Assembly: GCA_002409405.1 (NCBI GenBank)
Contig: DHNG01000025.1
Coordinates: 113,769 to 137,950, forward strand
Source of the DNA: Flavobacteriales bacterium UBA5422
Lineage (GTDB): Bacteria; Bacteroidota; Bacteroidia; Flavobacteriales_D; Crocinitomicaceae
Direction: 5' to 3'
DNA: 24,182 nt
Made by a program: the position numbers and the translations under genes. Within the stretch, counting starts at the first letter, position 1. Each line of letters opens with the position of its first letter. The notes beneath the pieces were generated by a model. The model made no database searches. It had not been told where the DNA came from and saw nothing but the letters and a program-made list of their open reading frames with translations. Positions 9,301 through 15,691 of the stretch are shown here, piece by piece.

Positions 9301-11298
9301 CCCACAAATTGTGTGAACAATGTATCATCTTCTGTCACCGTTGATGTGTTGCCAAATCCGCTGGCGGGGATCGCTTCCGGAACAACTGTTTGTCAGAATG
9401 ATCCGGAACCGGTTGTTGTATTTACAGGTTCCAACGCTACTCCGGGGTACACGTTTTCCTATGATATTAATGGCGTGGTTTCTACCCTGTCGTCTACCGG
9501 CAACAGTGCACAAATTACGATCCCGGCAACCATTGCGGATACGTTTCATGTGCATCTGACCCATGTAACGGAATCAAGTGTAAGTGGGTGTTCAACCAAT
9601 TATGACACTACGCTCTTGATTATTGTGAATCCGCTTCCTACAGCTACCATTTCCGGTGATACAAGTGTATGTGAATTAGACAATGAACCTGTGATTACGT
9701 TTACAGCCGGGAACGGTACTGCTCCTTATTGGATTTATTTTACTTTAAACGGTACGGCGGATAGTTTACTTACAACCGGGACTATTGCAGAGTACCTTCT
9801 TCCCACAACGACACCTGGGACCTATACCTTTTCACTCACAGGAGTAAAGGATAGTAGTCCTACGACATGTTACCAAACAGTCAGTGGAACTGTTACTGTT
9901 GAAGTCAGAGATCGACCAACTGCTGTCATTACGGGGAGTACTGAAATCTGTCAGGACTCCAATCCCGTTGACGTCGTGATCGTTGGGAATGGCACAACCA
10001 ATCCGTACACGTTTCACTATACGCTAAATGGTACTCCGATGACTGTCCTGAGTGTTGGTGACAGCGCCATCTTAACACAACCAACCTCGGTATCCGGAGA
10101 TTTTGTATATCACCTCACCGGTGTTACAGACAATAGCATGAATACCTGCTACAGGGAATTAGACGAGGACATCCTGATTCGTATCAACGAATTACCGTAT
10201 GCACAGATCAATGGAAATGCAACGATCTGCCTGAATACTACACCTGCTCCTGTCTTATTTATGGGTGAAATGGGAACTCCCGGATATGTGTTCGATTATG
10301 AAATTATAGAAACGTCAGAATCCCTCTCGGTGAGTAGCGGTAATGGTACGAATGTAACCGTTTCTTCAATCAATAATCAACCAGGGATGTATACCTATGT
10401 ACTCACTGGAGTTACTGATTCAAGCCCCACACAATGTTATAGACAGATCTACGATACGGTTATCATTGAAGTCATTGATCTTCCAACTGCTACCATTACA
10501 GGTTTTTCACCGCTGTGTGAAGATGAACCCGAACCGGAAGTCATCTTTACCGGATCCAATGGAGGAAGTCCTTATACATTTGTTTATACATTGAACGGAA
10601 TTACACATACCGTTACCACTTCCAATACAGATTCGATTGTAAGCGTTCTTCAACCAACCGATCAGCCGGGAACATTTACCTATACACTGACTCAGGTAAC
10701 GGAAGGAACGTATGGATGTACAGCAAATCTGAATGCTGTATTCACCGGAATTGTATATCCGAAACCAGTGGCGTCCTTTAGTTTTTCTCCGGATGAATTG
10801 ATGACATCAAACAGCGTTGCTTATTTTACGAACACATCGACCGGTGCAACAAGTTATCATTGGGAATTCGGCGACGGAAGTTCTTCTTCACAGGAACATC
10901 CCAATCATTTGTATGAAGTAGAAGGGATAGCATCGTTTACGATATACCTGGTTGCTACGAGTGAATTCGGCTGTATTGACAGTACTTCCGCAACGATCAA
11001 TGTGAAAGAAGAAGTGTTGATTTATGTTCCGAACACCTTTACTCCTGACGGTGATTTTCATAACAACACGTTCTTCCCGGTCATCACGCAAGGAATCGAG
11101 CTGCAGGACTATGCAATGATTATTTATAATCGATGGGGCGAAATTATTTTTGAATCACATGATGTTGCGATTGGTTGGGACGGCACCTATAAAGGAAATA
11201 TGGTTCAATCGGGAACGTACACGTACACCATTGAAATCAAACACATCGGGATCAGCACGCGTGAACGTATTGTCGGGCACGTGAATGTATTGAGGTGA
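3391..11298 (+). CDS. Giant secreted DUF11/Ig-like/PKD mosaic protein with T9SS type B sorting domain
   Basis: This encodes a 2635-aa cell-surface or secreted protein. A Sec signal peptide (residues 1 to about 23, ending SFGQ) is followed by DUF11-like beta-sandwich domains over roughly residues 25-1550, typified by TVTINNLSPYNLSNIQVGL and repeated LPxGLxYV phrases. Three Asp/Asn-rich loops look like calcium sites: GNGNGTFDPGE (about 231), DTDNNGLPDNG (about 633) and DVNGDGIYSAGD (about 1469). Nine modules of about 93 aa fill residues 1617-2456. A PKD domain with WEFGDG follows (about 2457-2538), then the type B C-terminal domain (about 2540-2635: VPNTFTPDGD, IYNRWGE, WDGTYKG, GHVNVLR). That domain targets passenger proteins to the T9SS. 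An adhesin or gliding-related surface role is inferred; no enzyme domain is visible. The stop codon lies in the stem of a hairpin. Confidence 0.9.
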   Translation: MKYIFTTTVYLYLFFVNFCSFGQITLISSSLSNNLTACLNDATYTVTINNLSPYNLSNIQVGLHLPEGINYVSSSVTGGSENVVTGVDTLQFTMANIPSLSQVTFSVVINAGCMQSYTAKKNTFKMSYTGDNGIGGIINATDSHESNLYTISVPDLSLVSMTNQSYSGNVGDVFTRCITITNGGNGSLAQFELEHNHGSGLVIQSASPGTSNPFLNGTIHLLTAADFAMIGNGNGTFDPGESITICETIEIISCSNAQSVYNYRWGCNNQVCQQLSDAANVVFESETPNLVFTPWNSFTNNAANGLGANCYGNNSNGDFPSSLTIVNNGTGDAINTLIDVGGAYSSHTGWVYTNYYSSINIASLTIEINGGGQQAIVPVSTTNGQSRPCLPASPKNGFVLNIPLIEPGDIVVIRWNHFTCCIDYCENATRKHLLHWRFRGNYTNRCGTNYDIPQSNSLPNSGGSYYYRNQLSADVVPGTMINGETSTVTFMAVNSEFNLPRSNNHRFKYRLILPDGCLNVNTNSLVIRNHLGVVQGHVPTIELAGDTVDFVFTGIPMGTQWTVSFDLSVDCASCPIEGLKTIQFQTLYAPNINCSCWQMMGCVSANIDVLCPPVCEGANLVEKRVRRINLGLPDTDNNGLPDNGPHNMNQVRTDRMMHGDTLEVYNKSFIHNPNNAAYRSIVLNHRMMSHGQRMTYSHSIVRIYKAASNTYFTSTAQNINTNVTTAGTTRSWRNGFNIQTLPSLGMGAGSLLETGDSVIVLSYYVNTVNNNTNYLDVVNTESSMFATATAAFQNAPTGELFGCNTLNKEFTLIGWYYTNSGENSLTTDNCGEITLTQNYYLSIGPCCNNYNGGNLFPFEYRHWSAPGNMFVELPDDYEFINASFNFAATGGTLVTRPDNVNYFPITPISVAGNTYEFDLYPFFGDPSSGNPIIFGDDGFNGNIRVRMRPTCNVENGTSNTRYRWNYIPVSQLNPTNYATTAWLTTDPVTYNGPIVSMQSNILMVNSQSGQETWDLFFQNTSFASVASNFWIGAPSNGGITADSVLNIATNTWYYPNSNGIFSLTDLPANSTATYRLFTTMTSCQSASIIISSGWGCSGIPATVADYECEPLELTLTINPLTPSFEAQIALLSNGVNELCDELDFEITVRNYQLGYGFDMLTDIQLPYGLEYVTGSGNLFYQGTTTPLPDPGLVSGTTFQWDLSATNLSDNGLIGIVDSVNNKYTIRFKARPLCGFNSGQRVFVRGAGESFCGSVHQSELNYSQPIYLNNMTAPYTTDISIGIDFITPCGPNNETTLAIQNLGNGPFGTTDTLHFVLPTGLTYTPNSFVPIHNASITQTEPIVVNSGSQITLKWPLMPGVAMGDSMVFEVNLNPSPIDLPCVVTELRAFTTVLLSAACSLDGNVCSAGLITGENVKPIYIYKTDLDENNAVANVHLNPDGSETLSGSFSLYNQGASLSSSYSLIYEILHDVNGDGIYSAGDTVVWTETVSATIPGGSSETFTFSNIPVNEFCGGSIRLSLVNNACFCSDNIFTFNLTTSATNFADTICSQDTIMISYPDLHNYNYSWSSTNGLSSGVIPQPLFTGVNNGSIPVAHTFVRTVDKGICQHIDTSVIVIRPLPKAEILLNDTLLCESENDLLVPLHAHNSFADYTVNYSVNGITQTATFTDTFYHTLPVSSPGTYQIQLTSVTDGSPNTCSALVDDSVLITVNPLPVANVYGDTTVCMNTNGILLTFEGSNATAEYTFDYVVEGDTFQITTTNGIAQVTVPTDQDGSFSYETILITESSAAQCTAAPGLENTVVVLPLPHATIETDTLVCQNDPDVALSITGSNSTAPYTFTYTVNGTPQTGSGTPVLPILQSTTVPDTFFYNLTGITDGSIRTCSVVLDTTIRVVVNPLPNAHVIGDTSVCHQASLPSVTFVGGNGTAPYTFTYTYNNDTLQVTALIDSVQVSIATDSVGIFTIQLLSVVDSSPTNCVNNVSSSVTVDVLPNPLAGIASGTTVCQNDPEPVVVFTGSNATPGYTFSYDINGVVSTLSSTGNSAQITIPATIADTFHVHLTHVTESSVSGCSTNYDTTLLIIVNPLPTATISGDTSVCELDNEPVITFTAGNGTAPYWIYFTLNGTADSLLTTGTIAEYLLPTTTPGTYTFSLTGVKDSSPTTCYQTVSGTVTVEVRDRPTAVITGSTEICQDSNPVDVVIVGNGTTNPYTFHYTLNGTPMTVLSVGDSAILTQPTSVSGDFVYHLTGVTDNSMNTCYRELDEDILIRINELPYAQINGNATICLNTTPAPVLFMGEMGTPGYVFDYEIIETSESLSVSSGNGTNVTVSSINNQPGMYTYVLTGVTDSSPTQCYRQIYDTVIIEVIDLPTATITGFSPLCEDEPEPEVIFTGSNGGSPYTFVYTLNGITHTVTTSNTDSIVSVLQPTDQPGTFTYTLTQVTEGTYGCTANLNAVFTGIVYPKPVASFSFSPDELMTSNSVAYFTNTSTGATSYHWEFGDGSSSSQEHPNHLYEVEGIASFTIYLVATSEFGCIDSTSATINVKEEVLIYVPNTFTPDGDFHNNTFFPVITQGIELQDYAMIIYNRWGEIIFESHDVAIGWDGTYKGNMVQSGTYTYTIEIKHIGISTRERIVGHVNVLR
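8239..10758 (+). repeat. Nine tandem Ig-like modules (about 280 nt / 93 aa each) within the giant protein
   Basis: Modules start near 8239, 8518, 8794, 9070, 9349, 9628, 9910, 10189 and 10477. Each opens with a (P)LP.A.I.G.T..C motif, has a central GSNGTAPYTFTYTLNG-like strand, and ends with LTGVTDSSPTxC followed by a V..V strand pair. Each module has one Cys near its start and one about 65-70 residues later, which suggests one disulfide per module. At DNA level the copies are strongly diverged, so the array is old. They resemble Ig-like repeats of other Bacteroidetes surface proteins; I cannot assign a Pfam family with certainty. Confidence 0.85.
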
Positions 11299-11326
11299 TG
11301 CTTATCACCTCATCTCCTTATTTTTT
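11291..11326 (+). terminator. Hairpin overlapping the giant-gene stop codon, probable terminator
   Basis: A perfect 9-bp inverted repeat, TGAGGTGAT (11291-11299) and ATCACCTCA (11304-11312), has a 4-nt loop and includes the TGA stop at 11296-11298. A T-rich stretch (11319-11326) follows only after about 7 nt, so it is a weaker intrinsic terminator than the one after gldN. It lies between convergent genes. No T run follows on the minus strand, so it is unlikely to be bidirectional. Confidence 0.5.
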
Positions 11327-11343
11327 CGAAAATCCATACTACG

Positions 11344-12405
11344 TCAAACCCGGTAGCAAACGGCATTGATGTTCATTCCTGCACCAACTGAAGCAAACAG
11401 AATGATGTCTCCTTCTGCGATTTTGTATCCGTTCATCTCTTCCCGTTTTACCATGCTCAGCAGCGTTGGGATGGTAGCAACCGAACTGTTTCCCAGTTTG
11501 TGAATGTTCATTGGCATCAAGTGCTCCGGCATTTCGACAACACCGTATAATTTGAATAACTCACGAACAATTGCCTCATCCAACTTTTCATTTGCCTGGT
11601 GAATAAAAATCTTTTTGACATCCTCAATCGATGCCTGTGCTTTGTCCAAGCAATCTTTCATTGCTTCGGGAACGTGTTTCAATGCATATTCATATACTTT
11701 TCGCCCTTTCATTTTCACATAGCGAATGCGCGGATCGGATTCCGGGAAGTTTGATTTCCCCAGATTAAGATATGTAACTTCATCTTCGCAATGACTTTGA
11801 ACACTGAATGACAGAATCCCGGAGTTCGAGTCACGCGATTCAAGAATGGTAGCACCGGCTCCATCTGCAAAAATCATACTGTCCCGATCGTACGGATCCA
11901 ATACACGGCTCAACGCTTCTGCACCGATTACCAGGCATTTTTTTGCCATTCCGCTCTGGATAAACGCATGTGCCTGAATGAGCCCCTGCAGCCAGCCGGG
12001 GCAGCCGAAAATCAAATCGTAAGCAACACAATTCGGATTTTTAATTCCAAGGTTGTGTTTTACACGAGAGGCAATGGAAGGAATCATATCCGTTTGGATG
12101 GTGTGTTTGATAACATCACCGAAATTGTGTGCAACGATGATCTGGTCAATGGTTTCGCGATCGCATTGTGCATCCAGGATGGCATCTTCGGCAGCAGTCG
12201 TCGCCATATCTGAGCAATTCAGATCAGAAGACGCATACCGACGTTCCTCGATTCCTGTAATGGATTCAAATTTCTGAGCAATGGTTTCGGGTTTTAGATT
12301 GATTTTGTTCTGGTGTTCATCATAAAATTTGTGGATCATGAAGTCACCATTGGTTTTCACTGTGAATGGGATGTACCGTCCAACGCCTGTAATTACACTT
12401 TTCAT
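11344..12405 (-). CDS. Beta-ketoacyl-ACP synthase III family protein (FabH-like, Bacteroidetes type)
   Basis: This encodes a 353-aa thiolase-fold enzyme using ATG 12405; a TTG two codons upstream (12411) is also in frame but less likely. The FabH catalytic triad is visible: Cys135 in FGCPGWLQG, His269 in IHQANEK and Asn306 in LGNSSVATIP. KAS III enzymes condense an acyl-CoA or acyl-ACP starter with malonyl-ACP. The GCPGW active-site context is, from memory, typical of a FabH-like paralog widespread in Bacteroidetes, so it may not belong to the pigment pathway. DarB of dialkylresorcinol synthesis is another FabH-fold possibility, but no darA partner is present. It is the last gene of the minus-strand run, separated from the acyltransferase by 156 nt with a candidate promoter. 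Confidence 0.85.
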   Translation of the reverse strand: MKSVITGVGRYIPFTVKTNGDFMIHKFYDEHQNKINLKPETIAQKFESITGIEERRYASSDLNCSDMATTAAEDAILDAQCDRETIDQIIVAHNFGDVIKHTIQTDMIPSIASRVKHNLGIKNPNCVAYDLIFGCPGWLQGLIQAHAFIQSGMAKKCLVIGAEALSRVLDPYDRDSMIFADGAGATILESRDSNSGILSFSVQSHCEDEVTYLNLGKSNFPESDPRIRYVKMKGRKVYEYALKHVPEAMKDCLDKAQASIEDVKKIFIHQANEKLDEAIVRELFKLYGVVEMPEHLMPMNIHKLGNSSVATIPTLLSMVKREEMNGYKIAEGDIILFASVGAGMNINAVCYRV

Positions 12406-12488
12406 ACTCAACTAAACAATTTGTTAATGAAACAATTACAGAAATCCGGGGTATTACTTGCCTTTTCGGTGGGGTGGGGGTACTTCTA

Positions 12489-12496
12489 CAAAGATA
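12489..12496 (-). promoter_or_regulatory. Possible internal promoter -7 box for the FabH-like gene
   Basis: On the minus strand the box reads TATCTTTG, an exact TAnnTTTG match. No good TTTG is seen 17-23 nt upstream. It would give a leader of about 75 nt before ATG 12405, containing a C-rich tract (G-rich on the plus strand, 12468-12480). Confidence 0.4.
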
Positions 12497-12561
12497 AAAA
12501 CTATTCGTTTTCCGTTGCGTTTTTTAAGATTTTCTTAGCATTGTGGATGGAAATCCAGGTA

Positions 12562-13452
12562 TTAAACAGGAGTATTTTCATCGAAATATTCGTAAAAATT
12601 GAACCATTGCTTCGGTGCTTTTTTTACTAGTTCTTCCAAACGTTTTACGTATCGTTCCGCTATTTCCTCCGGCGATTGTACATCTTTCCCTCCGACAATG
12701 GGATCGGTGGAACTCAGTGAGAAATGAAATCCTTCTTTGATCGCATACACGAATGTAATTGGTACTTTGAATTTGTATGCCATGATAAATGGTCCTGCCG
12801 GAAATTGTGCCGTTCCGTTCAAAAACGGGAATGTAAATGTTTTTTGTCCCGGAATGGTTCTGTCAGCATGCAATGCGATCAATTCATTGCGCTTTAATGC
12901 CTGGTGAATTAAAATCAGGTGGGACATGTCTTCTTTCAATGGAATCAGGTTGTATTTTACTCCTTCCACACTGCTTTCAACAAATTGTTTGATCTTTTCA
13001 ACTTCCGCGTCCAGCATCAGGATGTTGATCGTTGACGTAATACGTTCACCGATCAGGTTTCCTGCATTCTCCCAATTTCCAACGTGACCGGAAAACAGGA
13101 AACCTCCTTTTCCTTCCGCATGCATATTGCGTAACACAATTTCATTGTCAAACGAATGCGTATAAATCCGTTTACGGGGTGTTCTCAATGCAATGCGATC
13201 AATGATGATCTTCCCGAATTCATAAAAATTAGCTGCTGCATACCGCAGGCTTTTGGCTTTTGAAAAGCCAAATCCAGTCTGGTAAAACTGTACCAATCCC
13301 CGTTTCTGTTTTCGTGCAAACAGAATAAAATAACCGGAAACCCAGATGCAAAAGAAATACGAAATCCGTACCCCGAAAAAGCGGATACAGAAAATAAAAA
13401 AACGGTAACCCCAAAGAGAACCTTTCGTTTTACCGTCCCATTTTTTTTCCAT
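12562..13452 (-). CDS. LpxL/HtrB-like acyltransferase
   Basis: This 296-aa protein belongs to the lipid A late acyltransferase (LpxL/HtrB) superfamily. The catalytic H-x4-(D/E) dyad appears as HVGNWE at His123-Glu128, preceded by a hydrophobic strand (GGFLFSG). A second conserved block, LIALHADRTIPGQKTFTFPF, is near residue 190. The N-terminal region (about 15-45) is hydrophobic and aromatic, consistent with membrane association. The family moves an acyl chain from ACP to a lipid or sugar acceptor. Here it sits 8 nt after the ACP gene and in a ketosynthase/ketoreductase operon, so it probably acylates or accepts the operon's own ACP-bound product, as proposed for homologues in flexirubin and aryl polyene clusters, rather than making lipid A. 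Substrate is not determined by the sequence. Confidence 0.82.
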   Translation of the reverse strand: MEKKWDGKTKGSLWGYRFFIFCIRFFGVRISYFFCIWVSGYFILFARKQKRGLVQFYQTGFGFSKAKSLRYAAANFYEFGKIIIDRIALRTPRKRIYTHSFDNEIVLRNMHAEGKGGFLFSGHVGNWENAGNLIGERITSTINILMLDAEVEKIKQFVESSVEGVKYNLIPLKEDMSHLILIHQALKRNELIALHADRTIPGQKTFTFPFLNGTAQFPAGPFIMAYKFKVPITFVYAIKEGFHFSLSSTDPIVGGKDVQSPEEIAERYVKRLEELVKKAPKQWFNFYEYFDENTPV

Positions 13453-13460
13453 GAAAACCG

Positions 13461-13709
13461 TTACGCTACGACAATTTTTTGCTCAGCTAAATCGTAAAAA
13501 TCATTGAATGTTACGATTGCCTTGAAATCGTCAGAAGTTGGTTTAAATCCTAAGTTTTCTTCAATTACAACGACCAGGTCAACATAATCTAAGCTATCCA
13601 GATCCAATGTGGAGTGGAGATTATTTTCAGGTAAAATACGATTTTCGTCCACCTCGAACTCTTCGGACAGAAAACGCTTTGTTGTAGTAATTATTTCAGC
13701 TCTATTCAT
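13461..13709 (-). CDS. Acyl carrier protein
   Basis: This 82-aa acidic protein has the phosphopantetheine attachment motif LDLDSLDYVDL, with Ser39 as the modified residue. Four-helix ACP size and charge fit. It lies between the ketosynthase (25 nt away) and the acyltransferase (8 nt away), so it is probably the dedicated carrier for this pathway rather than the housekeeping AcpP. That assignment is by context only. Confidence 0.9.
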   Translation of the reverse strand: MNRAEIITTTKRFLSEEFEVDENRILPENNLHSTLDLDSLDYVDLVVVIEENLGFKPTSDDFKAIVTFNDFYDLAEQKIVVA

Positions 13710-13734
13710 GACTGCAAATTAAGTCAATTTTTGG

Positions 13735-14958
13735 TTACTTTTTGAATTTTTTCACAATTATCGAAGAATTTGTTCCTCCGAATCCAAATGAGTTGGACAA
13801 GAAACAATCAATCTTATGTTCCTTATATTCAGGGATTACATTAATCTTCTTTGAATCTTCATCTGGATTTTCGAAGTTGATATTCGGTGCCACAAAGTCA
13901 TTGTGCATCATCAACAATGAATACGCAATTTCACTTGCTCCTGCCATCCAGCATTCGTGACCGGTCATTCCTTTTGTAGAACTCACCGGTACTTTTCCTC
14001 CGAGTACTTCATAAATCGCTTGTGCTTCGGTTGCATCTCCGATTGGTGTGGACGTTGCATGTGCATTGACATAATCGATTTCCGAAACATCCATTCCCGC
14101 ATGTTTAATCGCCATGTTTAGGGAACGGAATTGCCCGTCAAAGTTCGGGTTGGAAATGTGATCCCCGTTGGAAGAGAATCCATATCCTACAATTTCTCCC
14201 AGGATAGGCGCATTGCGTTGTAATGCTGATTCCAGACTTTCAATGATAATCGTAGCTGCTCCTCCGGAAGGAACTAAACCATCCCGGTCTCTGTCAAACG
14301 GACGACTTGCCTTCGATGGAGTATCCTGACGAATGGAAAACGCTCCCAGTCCGTCAAAACTTGCCATTGCGTACAGGTTGATTTCCTGTGCACCTCCGCA
14401 CACTACACGTTCCTGCAATCCTTGTTTGATCATCAGGTATCCCAATCCGATGGCATGTGATCCTGATGCGCAGGCTGCAGAAAGCGAAATATTGATTCCT
14501 TTTAATTTATAGATGGTCGATAAATTCATATTGACCGTACAATTCATATTTTGAAAGATGTCACCGCTTCCGATTAAAGTCGTATCTTTTCGTTCCCGTA
14601 CTTTATCAATTGTATTGATCACTGCTCCGGCTGTTGAATCGTTTCCGAAGATAATTCCGGTCTCGTTATTCGCCAGAAAATCGATGTCCAGTTTTGCCTG
14701 TTCCATTGCTTCACGCGTAGACATGTAAGCAAACATGGCAGGTTCGTGCATCCCCAACCGGTCTCTGCGAGACAAATACGGTTTTAAATCCGGCTCTTTG
14801 ACAAACCCCGTCAGACAAGAACGGTATCCGAATTCTTTCCGGGATTCATCGTAAATAATTCCACTTCTTCCCAGACGCAGCGATTCCAATACTTCCTGTG
14901 TGTTTTCTCCCAAACACGAATAGGTGCCAATACCGGTAATAACAACTCGACGTTCCAT
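13735..14958 (-). CDS. Beta-ketoacyl-ACP synthase (FabF/KAS II type)
   Basis: This 407-aa condensing enzyme has the full KAS I/II triad: Cys163 in SAACASGSHAIG, His300 in NAHATSTPIGD and His334 in KGMTGHECWMAG. The glycine-rich C-terminal SNSFGFGGTNSS is also present. It performs decarboxylative Claisen condensation of malonyl-ACP with an ACP-bound chain. The divergent TGHECWMAGASE block (TGHxxGAAGA in housekeeping FabF) and the operon context point to a specialised ketosynthase, as in flexirubin or aryl polyene clusters. Only 1 nt separates its ATG from the stop of the upstream reductase gene. No partner chain-length factor is seen. Confidence 0.9.
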   Translation of the reverse strand: MERRVVITGIGTYSCLGENTQEVLESLRLGRSGIIYDESRKEFGYRSCLTGFVKEPDLKPYLSRRDRLGMHEPAMFAYMSTREAMEQAKLDIDFLANNETGIIFGNDSTAGAVINTIDKVRERKDTTLIGSGDIFQNMNCTVNMNLSTIYKLKGINISLSAACASGSHAIGLGYLMIKQGLQERVVCGGAQEINLYAMASFDGLGAFSIRQDTPSKASRPFDRDRDGLVPSGGAATIIIESLESALQRNAPILGEIVGYGFSSNGDHISNPNFDGQFRSLNMAIKHAGMDVSEIDYVNAHATSTPIGDATEAQAIYEVLGGKVPVSSTKGMTGHECWMAGASEIAYSLLMMHNDFVAPNINFENPDEDSKKINVIPEYKEHKIDCFLSNSFGFGGTNSSIIVKKFKK

Positions 14959-14959
14959 A

Positions 14960-15691
14960 TTAAGCGTATAATCCTCCGTTGATATTGATAACTTCTCCCG
15001 TAATGTAAGCTGCTTTATCAGAAGCTAAAAAGCTCACCAAGTTGGCTACTTCTTCCGGTTGACCAAATCGATTTGCCGGAACCAATTGCTTCAATTGTGT
15101 TTCGTCCAGTTCACTTGTCATATCTGAAACGATAAATCCGGGAGCAACCGCATTTACTGTAATTTTACGTTTTGCCACTTCCTGAGACAATGCTTTTGTA
15201 GCAGCAATCATCGCTCCTTTTGCAGCAGAATAATTTGTTTGTCCCGGGTTTCCTTTTAATCCGCTCAATGACGCAACATTGATGATGCGTCCGGAACGAT
15301 TGCGTAGCATTTTACCGATCACGGCTTGCGTACAGTTATACATTCCTTTCACACTTGTATTGATCACATCATCCCAGTCTTTTTCATTGACCCACGGAAA
15401 CAGGTTATCTCGTGTAATTCCTGCATTGTTGACCAATACCTCGATGTTGTTATCCGGGTTTGCTTCGATCCAGGAAGTTACCTTAGCACTTACTTCTTCG
15501 TTATTCTTCACATCGAACTGCAGCAATTCAGCAGAACCGCCATTTGCTACAATTGTGTCAAGCGTTTCTTTTGCCGCCGCTTCATTTCCTGCAAAATTAA
15601 TGAGGATGTGCAATCCCAAGTCTTTCGACAATTGAATAGCAATCGCTCTACCAATTCCTCTGGAAGCACCTGTAACTAATGCACATTTCAT
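14960..15691 (-). CDS. 3-oxoacyl-ACP reductase (FabG-like SDR)
   Basis: This 243-aa classical short-chain dehydrogenase has the NADP(H) motif TGASRGIGRA (7-16), NNAG (88-91), catalytic Ser141, Tyr154 and Lys158 in NVASLSG...NYSAAK, and a C-terminal ITGEVININGG typical of FabG. It reduces 3-ketoacyl-ACP to 3-hydroxyacyl-ACP. Its ATG overlaps the upstream lyase stop by 4 nt (ATGA), and the ketosynthase follows after 1 nt, so the three are translationally coupled. No dehydratase gene is present in the operon. Confidence 0.92.
   Translation of the reverse strand: MKCALVTGASRGIGRAIAIQLSKDLGLHILINFAGNEAAAKETLDTIVANGGSAELLQFDVKNNEEVSAKVTSWIEANPDNNIEVLVNNAGITRDNLFPWVNEKDWDDVINTSVKGMYNCTQAVIGKMLRNRSGRIINVASLSGLKGNPGQTNYSAAKGAMIAATKALSQEVAKRKITVNAVAPGFIVSDMTSELDETQLKQLVPANRFGQPEEVANLVSFLASDKAAYITGEVININGGLYA

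Noticed and set aside
9325..9559. Open frames on both strands inside the giant gene
   Set aside because: They are shadows of the long coding frame, rich in Arg/Cys/Ile with no domain signatures.
8239..10758. CRISPR-like or DNA-level tandem repeat reading of the module array
   Set aside because: The periodicity is at protein level in a continuous reading frame with diverged DNA; there are no short identical repeats with unique spacers.
12501..12581. A 26-aa minus-strand open frame (MKILLFNTWISIHNAKKI...) overlapping the acyltransferase stop
   Set aside because: It has no recognisable domain and is short enough to occur by chance; it would need conservation in relatives to be accepted.
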